From positions 1 through 19,923 of the forward strand of contig JACZKW010000082.1 in the NCBI GenBank assembly GCA_014859835.1: a stretch of DNA of 19,923 nt, written 5' to 3'. Source of the stretch: UBA9653 sp014859835. Its GTDB lineage: Archaea; Thermoplasmatota; Thermoplasmata; UBA10834. Every line of letters begins with the position of its first letter. Position 1 is the stretch's first letter. The notes under the pieces are model-generated. The model was given only the letters and a program-made list of their open reading frames with translations, was not told the DNA's origin and did not search any database. A program made the translations under genes and the position numbers. Shown one piece after another: positions 15,010-19,923 of this stretch.

Positions 15010-15642
15010 TCACGATACAGCCCTATCAACGGATGTGACGACGGAATTCCATCCCGAACTCAGGTTCCCGTCGCATTGATAGTGTACGAAATCAGCACCC
15101 AGATTCCCGTACACATAGCTATGACTGAACAAGATTCCGAACATGACGTCGCTGACATTAGAGTATACATTGGCATGGTGGATTGCACCTTCTAGATTCG
15201 TCATGCTGAGATATGAATACTGAGTGAAATTCTCCCATGGACCCGGGAGTTCAGACTTGATATTCAGGGTGACAATCACCACCCCGCTGCCGATGACTTC
15301 CAGGGCTTCCCCGTATTGATCCGTCACCTGCCTCGCTTCGACGCCCCATGAACCACGCAGGTACTGCAGCGATACGATACTGATATTGCCCTCAGCATCC
15401 GAAGGGAACGGGCATAGCACCCTATACTGATCAGACGAGTTGGACGCGATTGCGACCGCGTAATTGTACGACACGTAGGGATCGAATCCGAAAAGATGCT
15501 CATCCTCCAGGTAGAATTCGTATAGAGAATACATCGACAGAGCCGCTACAATAACCAGGGTTATCGCAATCACACGATTCTTCTTACGGCTCGACCATCG
15601 AACAGCTCGACCTTCAGATGATGCGGGGCTTTTTGCCTCCAT
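15010..15642 (-). CDS. Single-pass membrane-anchored surface protein of unknown function
   Basis: A 210-residue protein with a basic cytoplasmic N-terminus (WSSRKKNR, 16-23), one hydrophobic helix at about 24-44 (VIAITLVIVAALSMYSLYEF) and an external domain of about 165 residues. The outside part is rich in Tyr, Ser, Val and Gly, and has several N-x-S/T sequons (NSS, NIS, NFT, NVS, NLS), compatible with archaeal N-glycosylation. The alternating hydrophobic pattern suggests beta structure. I do not recognise the family. The ATG at 15642 has a good ribosome site, GATGAGG, about six bases upstream. The gene lies 87 bases downstream of the four-helix membrane protein on the same strand and could be co-transcribed with it. 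Confidence 0.65.
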   Translation of the reverse strand: MEAKSPASSEGRAVRWSSRKKNRVIAITLVIVAALSMYSLYEFYLEDEHLFGFDPYVSYNYAVAIASNSSDQYRVLCPFPSDAEGNISIVSLQYLRGSWGVEARQVTDQYGEALEVIGSGVVIVTLNIKSELPGPWENFTQYSYLSMTNLEGAIHHANVYSNVSDVMFGILFSHSYVYGNLGADFVHYQCDGNLSSGWNSVVTSVDRAVS

Positions 15643-15729
15643 GAACGAACCTCATCGCTTGAAGCAATACAGAGCTATAGGATTCTTTCCATCCCATGTT
15701 TGATGGTCACGATAAATGCGGCATCATCG

Positions 15730-16188
15730 TCAAGCGTAATAGCGCCTGACGTTCCCCACGCTCAAGACAACTATAATCAACATCTGCATGATGAGCCAAA
15801 TATAAGTGAACGGGAAAACTCCGATCAGGACGACCTCAACGGCCATCCACACCATCTCAGCTGCAGAGAGGACCAACGCACCCGTCCAGGCCCAATGCCT
15901 AAGTGATATCTTCTTCAGGGGTCTGGAAAGGCTCAGATCGCTCTTCGAGATGAGCCCCCATGAGGCTATCAATGGACATACGCCGAACGCAATGAGCAAG
16001 AATATGCCGACCGAGAAGAAATCGCCGATAGGAAGGCCTTCCAGGATATCGGTGTTCAGGCCGAGAAATGCTCCCGATGAATCTACTAGGAGCGCGAGCC
16101 CGCTCACCACCCCCATGAATCCGTTGAACAGTTCCAGGCCTATGACAGCCTTCACGGTTCCCGGTCTATCCCCATGAACCATGGCCAT
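15730..16188 (-). CDS. Four-helix integral membrane protein of unknown function
   Basis: A 152-residue protein from the ATG at 16188, with four predicted membrane segments at about 13-36, 55-80, 99-122 and 125-145 and a basic loop SRPLKKISLRH between helices 2 and 3. There are no charged residues inside the helices that would suggest transport chemistry, and I do not recognise a family. An in-frame TTG lies upstream at 16212, but it would fall inside a TATA-like element 26 bases before the ATG, so the ATG with a leaderless mRNA is preferred. The gene sits downstream of the regulator gene on the same strand with its own apparent promoter. Confidence 0.65.
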   Translation of the reverse strand: MAMVHGDRPGTVKAVIGLELFNGFMGVVSGLALLVDSSGAFLGLNTDILEGLPIGDFFSVGIFLLIAFGVCPLIASWGLISKSDLSLSRPLKKISLRHWAWTGALVLSAAEMVWMAVEVVLIGVFPFTYIWLIMQMLIIVVLSVGNVRRYYA

Positions 16189-16209
16189 GGCAACGCATGA
16201 ATGGTGTTC

Positions 16210-16218
16210 CAAATAATT
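16210..16218 (-). promoter_or_regulatory. TATA-like element for the four-helix membrane protein gene
   Basis: The minus strand reads AATTATTTG, centred 26 bases before the ATG at 16188. This is the distance expected for a leaderless archaeal transcript, and it argues against the upstream TTG at 16212 as the start. Confidence 0.45.
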
Positions 16219-16310
16219 CCTTTTTCTGGTCGCTCGTATGAGAGTTGAAGAGAATCGAGCTAGAACGGCTGAGAATCATCTATACGTGGGTATGGCCGAT
16301 TAGGGAATCT

Positions 16311-16931
16311 TCAGTCGTCATCGTTTAGTTCTGGCGGACAATCGATGCCTATTGCAGCTTCAGGTCGTGCCTGTAGCGGTTTTCTCATTCGCCGGAAAGT
16401 TATCACGACCAGAACCACCATGGCTGCGCCAAGGACGAGGAACGGAGCAATCAACACCGCAGAATCGACATCATCAGAAGAGTCGCTTCGGTCAGACGCG
16501 TATTCACTCGACCCGTCCATGGGGAGCAAACCAGACAGAGTGTCGTTGCCGCTATTGGACATCATGGCAGCGGCGATGTACAACACCAATACGAGGCTAA
16601 GAACCCAGAATGCTGAGAGCAGAATCACTACCTTCGTGTTCTCGCCAGGTGAGAGCAGGTCTCTGGATTTCCACGTGAGACCATAGTAGACGAACCCATG
16701 GTCCTCGTAGCGCTTCACGAGTCCGCCATCTTCAAGTTTCTTGAGATGCCTGTGCACCCCCGCTTTATCCATGCTAAGCTCTTCGGAGAGCTGGGTAACA
16801 GTCCGGCGCATAGGCTGAAGCGACTTCAGTATATCCAACCTAGTATCCGATGCTAGGGCCATGATTGATTTCTTGTCGAGCTCCACCCGCATCCTAGATG
16901 CACCGATCATTGGAAGGGAGTCCTGCATCAT
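16311..16931 (-). CDS. Membrane-anchored winged-helix (ArsR-like) regulator
   Basis: A 206-residue protein with a DNA-binding N-terminus and two membrane helices. Residues about 17-95 form a winged helix: SDTRLDILKSLQ (28-39), TVTQLSEELSMDKAGVHRHL (44-63) as the helix-turn-helix, then KLEDGGLVKRYEDHGFVYYGL as last helix and wing. TM1 is about 101-122 and TM2 about 158-179. The segment between them (about 124-157) is acidic and Ser/Asp-rich, and would be outside, with the tail (180-206) back in the cytoplasm. Archaea have several such membrane-tethered ArsR-like proteins; targets are unknown. It lies 32 bases downstream of the beta-propeller gene, so the two are probably co-transcribed. ATG 16931 is followed by other in-frame ATGs (16928, 16910, 16892), so the exact start is uncertain. 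Confidence 0.8.
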   Translation of the reverse strand: MMQDSLPMIGASRMRVELDKKSIMALASDTRLDILKSLQPMRRTVTQLSEELSMDKAGVHRHLKKLEDGGLVKRYEDHGFVYYGLTWKSRDLLSPGENTKVVILLSAFWVLSLVLVLYIAAAMMSNSGNDTLSGLLPMDGSSEYASDRSDSSDDVDSAVLIAPFLVLGAAMVVLVVITFRRMRKPLQARPEAAIGIDCPPELNDDD

Positions 16932-16963
16932 TAATGTGGCTCTCGCAGCATCTGTTTCGCTGG

Positions 16964-18829
16964 TCAGGTCCGCACACCCTCGGCGTATGTGAAATAATAG
17001 TCCGGCAGCGCAGAGTATAGCAAGAAAGCCTCTTCGGACAGGTCGCTCAGGGAGCTCGCCTTGATGGTGTAATATGAGACAGTGTACAGACTATCCTCGA
17101 TGTACAGGGACCTCACCACCCAATCGTATGTGTAGACCTCATCATGGGAGATAATGCCATTCAGAGATATGCCCTCAATCAGGGAGACTGTGAATACGTA
17201 AGCGCCGGTCCATGAGGAATATGTACCATTCGGGTCGTATGCGTACACGCTCATAGGAAGCACCAGCATTTCTCTCTCGAGGTCGAACAGGACGGCCTTG
17301 TGGTCGTAGCTCGCAACGGTCCATGAGTAGCTTCCCACCAGGAATGTGCTCTGCTCGACAGGAGTCGTGGGGTCAGAGACGTTGAACAATGTCACCTTCA
17401 CTGACCCGTTCTCAGAGCCGATTCCCAACACATGGTCGGTGCCGACAGGATGCAGGTAGGACGAGAATCCTGGAACCTTCAACTCGCCGACGATCTCTGG
17501 CGCGGACGGGTCGCTCAAGTCGATCACGAATAGCGGGTCGACCTGCCTGAAAGTAACTAAGTACAGAGTCTCGCCCATGAACCTGGCTGAGAAGATCCAC
17601 TCGGTTGGCGCGATGTCCTCCAGCGAACCGACGACATCCAGGTCAGAGTTCATGACGTACACGGCGTTCTCGGGTTCGCTCCATGAAGTCGTCGTTGCGA
17701 CTCTGAGGTATCCTTCGCACTCATCCATGGAGAACTGGTCCAGGAGCCATCCCTTCACCTCGCCCCCGGCGACAGCAACCATTGAGAGGTCGTCTATGGC
17801 TATCTTGTATATGCTCGTCCGCGCAGTCCACTCCTCGATGGGCTCGATCGCAGAATCCACTGAAAAGACATAACCCGTCCACTTCGGAATGGTCAAGTAG
17901 AGAGCGTCTTGTGACATGTAGACCACCGATGCATATCCTCCCATTATGGCCTTGCACTGGCTCTCTCCACTCAAGATGTCCACAGATAGGAGATTGATGT
18001 AAGAGCTCGCATCTGGAGTACCAGGGTCGAAGAGCACATCGTCGATTGCGAACTCGGTGCTAGCACCGTCCACCCAAAGATGAGGTATGTACGGCACCCC
18101 ATCGACCATCCAAGTATACATCTGAGCCACCAAGTAGAGATTTCCGTCGACCACCCGGGAGGTCAGACCATAACCTGTGACGCCGGAAGAGAACTCCAGC
18201 ACCGGATCGTACACATTGGACACATCGAGCACAGAGACCATGGCCACCTGGTTCGCGATGATCGTATAGAGATACTCGGTGGAATCGGCATAGTGATCCA
18301 AGTACATGTGATAATTCAGATTCCAGACAACCACCAATTTCTCTTGGAACAGATACAGGCCAGAGACATATATGCTCATGTCCTCGCTCGAGTAGCCGCA
18401 CATATCGAGGAGGTCGAGACTGGTGACATTCACCATCTCATCGGATGGATATGCCTTGATGATGTTGATCGATGAATATGAGGAGACATAGATGTACTCA
18501 CCATCAGTCTTGACCATGTCAGCTTCGTCGACTCCTGCGACCTGTACGTTTGTGGTGGAGTAGGAAGATCCTGCTTCACTAAGAGAGTAATCACCTGTGG
18601 ATGTAGGTGCCCTCATATCCTCTGAGTAATAGGCACTGCCATCAACAGATGACTCAGAGTCCATGAGGAAATCTGCGAGTTCATGCTTCGATGAGAATGA
18701 TATCAACATACCATCGCCAGTGTTCGGGCGATCCTCCGATCCCTTCGCGAATGCGTACATGATCATACCTGAAACGAGAACCGTCGCGGCGATGCACACT
18801 GACAAAGCTATCTTGAGATAATCATTCAT
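16964..18829 (-). CDS. Membrane-anchored extracellular beta-propeller protein
   Basis: A 621-residue protein with a membrane helix or uncleaved signal at about 7-28 (IALSVCIAATVLVSGMIMYA), a Ser-rich linker (about 55-90) and a large beta-rich domain to the C-terminus. The segment STTNVQVAGVDEADMVKTDG (91-110) followed by EYIYV is the hallmark of the archaeal and bacterial secreted beta-propeller domain family (Pfam Beta_propel). Repeating units such as VSVLDVSNVYDPVLE and FVIDLSDPSAPEIVGELKVP look like propeller blades. The molecular function of the family is unknown; ligand or protein binding at the surface is the usual guess. The ATG at 18829 has a TATA-like element about 33 bases upstream, so the leader is nearly absent. 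It is followed after 32 bases by the membrane-anchored regulator, suggesting a functional pair. It diverges from the pirin gene. Confidence 0.87.
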   Translation of the reverse strand: MNDYLKIALSVCIAATVLVSGMIMYAFAKGSEDRPNTGDGMLISFSSKHELADFLMDSESSVDGSAYYSEDMRAPTSTGDYSLSEAGSSYSTTNVQVAGVDEADMVKTDGEYIYVSSYSSINIIKAYPSDEMVNVTSLDLLDMCGYSSEDMSIYVSGLYLFQEKLVVVWNLNYHMYLDHYADSTEYLYTIIANQVAMVSVLDVSNVYDPVLEFSSGVTGYGLTSRVVDGNLYLVAQMYTWMVDGVPYIPHLWVDGASTEFAIDDVLFDPGTPDASSYINLLSVDILSGESQCKAIMGGYASVVYMSQDALYLTIPKWTGYVFSVDSAIEPIEEWTARTSIYKIAIDDLSMVAVAGGEVKGWLLDQFSMDECEGYLRVATTTSWSEPENAVYVMNSDLDVVGSLEDIAPTEWIFSARFMGETLYLVTFRQVDPLFVIDLSDPSAPEIVGELKVPGFSSYLHPVGTDHVLGIGSENGSVKVTLFNVSDPTTPVEQSTFLVGSYSWTVASYDHKAVLFDLEREMLVLPMSVYAYDPNGTYSSWTGAYVFTVSLIEGISLNGIISHDEVYTYDWVVRSLYIEDSLYTVSYYTIKASSLSDLSEEAFLLYSALPDYYFTYAEGVRT

Positions 18830-18859
18830 TGTGATCGATTAGACTAGTTGTCCGGAGAC

Positions 18860-18864
18860 TATAT
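18860..18864 (-). promoter_or_regulatory. TATA-like element for the beta-propeller/regulator operon
   Basis: The minus strand reads GATATAG around this TATA core, about 33 bases before the ATG at 18829, with an A-rich stretch just upstream on that strand (18871-18887) that could serve as the TFB-recognition region. It shares a 197-base divergent intergenic region with the pirin promoter. Confidence 0.4.
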
Positions 18865-18992
18865 CAATGCCGTTTTTTCGTTGTTTTCCGAGTCAACGCC
18901 AGAATATCGATTCATCGCAGTCGGCAATGGAACGACTGGCTACGGCGATCCCTCGTGAACGGGTCATATTCTGGTGCAAACAGGTCAAATGA

Positions 18993-19001
18993 TAATATAT
19001 G
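18993..19001 (+). promoter_or_regulatory. TATA-like element for the pirin gene
   Basis: TAATATATG is centred about 30 bases before the ATG at 19027, and no Shine-Dalgarno precedes that ATG. Both facts fit a leaderless archaeal mRNA. Confidence 0.5.
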
Positions 19002-19026
19002 GCGGCTGGACCGTTACCAGTAGGCG

Positions 19027-19923
19027 ATGAAGACAAGGGCGGTCAGGAGTGTCCTGAGGAGCAGGTCGACGGTAGAAGGGGCTGGAGTTCATCTAAAACG
19101 AGTGCTGGGCCCACATGAGGCACATCTGGCCGACCCGTTCATTCTGCTTGACGATTTCCAGTCCATGAACCCTTCAGACTACATCGCGGGGTTCCCATGG
19201 CATCCCCACAGGGGTATCGAGACCGCCACGTACATGGTCCGAGGGACTATCGAGCACGGAGACAACATCGGGAACAATGGAATGATAGACTCAGGCGATG
19301 TCCAATGGATGACTGCTGGAAGTGGCATCCTCCATCAGGAGATGCCAAAGCCTTATGCAGGGAACATGCAAGGATTCCAGCTTTGGGTGAATCTACCCGC
19401 ATCAAAGAAGATGATGGAACCTAGGTACAGGGACATCAAGGCCGAACAGATACCAACGTATCCCGCTTCCGACGGAGTGGATGTCAAGATCATCGCGGGG
19501 AACCTGAACGGGATCAGAGGGCCGGTCAGAGATCTCGTGGTGGACATCGAATATCTCGATGTCGCCCTTGAGGGAGATCGAGAATTCGTGCACGAGATTG
19601 ACCCTGAATATTCTTGCATCGCATATGTCTTCGAAGGTGATGGTATCTTCTCAGAGGGGAAACCTGACCGCGTATCACATGGCCACGTCGCATTCTTCGG
19701 TGATGGCGGCGACATAAGGGTCAAGTCAGGCAAAGCAGGTGCACGGTTCCTGCTCATATCAGGAAGACCGATCAGGGAACCAATCGCTTGGGGCGGGCCG
19801 ATCGTCATGAACAGGCAGAGCGAGCTGGATCAGGCCTTTGACGAGCTGAGGAATGGCACTTTCATCAAATCGGACCGAGGATCAAATCCGAAGCAACTCA
19901 ACCTGTCCCATACCCATGAACGC
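19027..19923 (+). CDS. Pirin family protein (cupin), 3' end beyond the window
   Basis: The frame is open for 299 codons to the last base with no stop. Pirins are about 290-300 residues, so only the final residues are probably missing. The bicupin fold is recognised by FPWHPHRGIETATYM (56-70), GDVQWMTAGSGILHQEMP (90-107) and FQLWVNLP (from about 117). The metal ligands of characterised pirins appear as His59, His61, His103 and Glu105, so iron or another divalent metal should be bound. Some pirins have quercetin dioxygenase activity and others act as regulatory cofactors; the role here is unknown. The N-terminus RAVRSVLRSRSTVEGAGVHL is typical. The ATG at 19027 is supported by a TATA-like element 30 bases upstream. 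It diverges from the propeller operon. Confidence 0.88.
   Translation, partial: MKTRAVRSVLRSRSTVEGAGVHLKRVLGPHEAHLADPFILLDDFQSMNPSDYIAGFPWHPHRGIETATYMVRGTIEHGDNIGNNGMIDSGDVQWMTAGSGILHQEMPKPYAGNMQGFQLWVNLPASKKMMEPRYRDIKAEQIPTYPASDGVDVKIIAGNLNGIRGPVRDLVVDIEYLDVALEGDREFVHEIDPEYSCIAYVFEGDGIFSEGKPDRVSHGHVAFFGDGGDIRVKSGKAGARFLLISGRPIREPIAWGGPIVMNRQSELDQAFDELRNGTFIKSDRGSNPKQLNLSHTHER

Noticed and set aside
16210..16212. TTG start for the four-helix membrane protein
   Set aside because: It falls within the TATA-like element that best explains expression from the ATG at 16188.
19353..19808. 151-codon minus-strand frame opposite the pirin gene
   Set aside because: The plus strand carries an open pirin frame with its metal ligands; the minus product is Ser/Pro-rich without domains.
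1..19923. CRISPR array, insertion sequence or prophage
   Set aside because: No regularly spaced direct repeats, transposase or phage gene, and no terminal inverted repeats were seen on either strand.

Overview
The window looks like chromosomal DNA of a heterotrophic, protein-consuming archaeon. Thermoplasmatota is my best guess (for example a relative of the sediment lineages known for extracellular peptidases), with moderate confidence. The reasons are TATA-like elements 26-33 bases before several start codons, which implies leaderless or nearly leaderless mRNAs; frequent GTG/TTG starts; a peptide-binding protein held by a C-terminal membrane helix instead of a lipid; a PKD-rich surface protein; a secreted beta-propeller of the TNVQVAGVDEAD type; and a membrane-bound winged-helix regulator. 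I see no rRNA, tRNA, CRISPR array, insertion sequence or phage gene.

Layout, left to right. 1-530 has no confident gene, only coding-like pieces in shifting frames. 531-716 is a small CxxC-x17-CxxC zinc protein behind a structured leader. 717-1133 is mostly non-coding but holds a likely 51-residue orphan gene. On the minus strand, 2912-1134 is a CocE/NonD (S15-like) serine hydrolase. Plus-strand genes follow: a PLP aminotransferase (3180-4313), an oligopeptidase B-type S9 peptidase (4477-6537), a very large peptide-binding protein with six PKD-like modules (about 6899-10777), permeases of the DppB and DppC types (10865-11893, 11966-12841), a secreted clostripain-type C11 cysteine peptidase (12970-14124) ending in two tandem hairpins, and a GNAT acetyltransferase (14270-14971). 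A minus-strand block comes next: a single-pass surface protein (15642-15010), a four-helix membrane protein (16188-15730), and a likely two-gene operon of a secreted beta-propeller (18829-16964) and a membrane-anchored ArsR-like regulator (16931-16311). A pirin begins at 19027 and runs off the right edge.

How the genes may work together (inference). From the CocE-type hydrolase to the C11 peptidase, the window reads as a peptide-utilisation island. The secreted C11 enzyme, whose best-known relative cuts after arginine, would release peptides outside. The PKD-bearing binding protein would capture them at the envelope and DppB/DppC would import them. In the cytoplasm the oligopeptidase B-like enzyme, of a family that cuts after Arg/Lys, would trim them, and the aminotransferase could feed amino acids into metabolism. 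The ATPase subunits that DppBC need are not in this window. The propeller/regulator pair looks like a candidate envelope-sensing unit. No wholly new system is proved here. The most unusual items are the PKD-stalked binding protein, the ATPase-less transporter coupled to a protease, the propeller plus membrane-regulator pair, and the structured leader of the small zinc protein.
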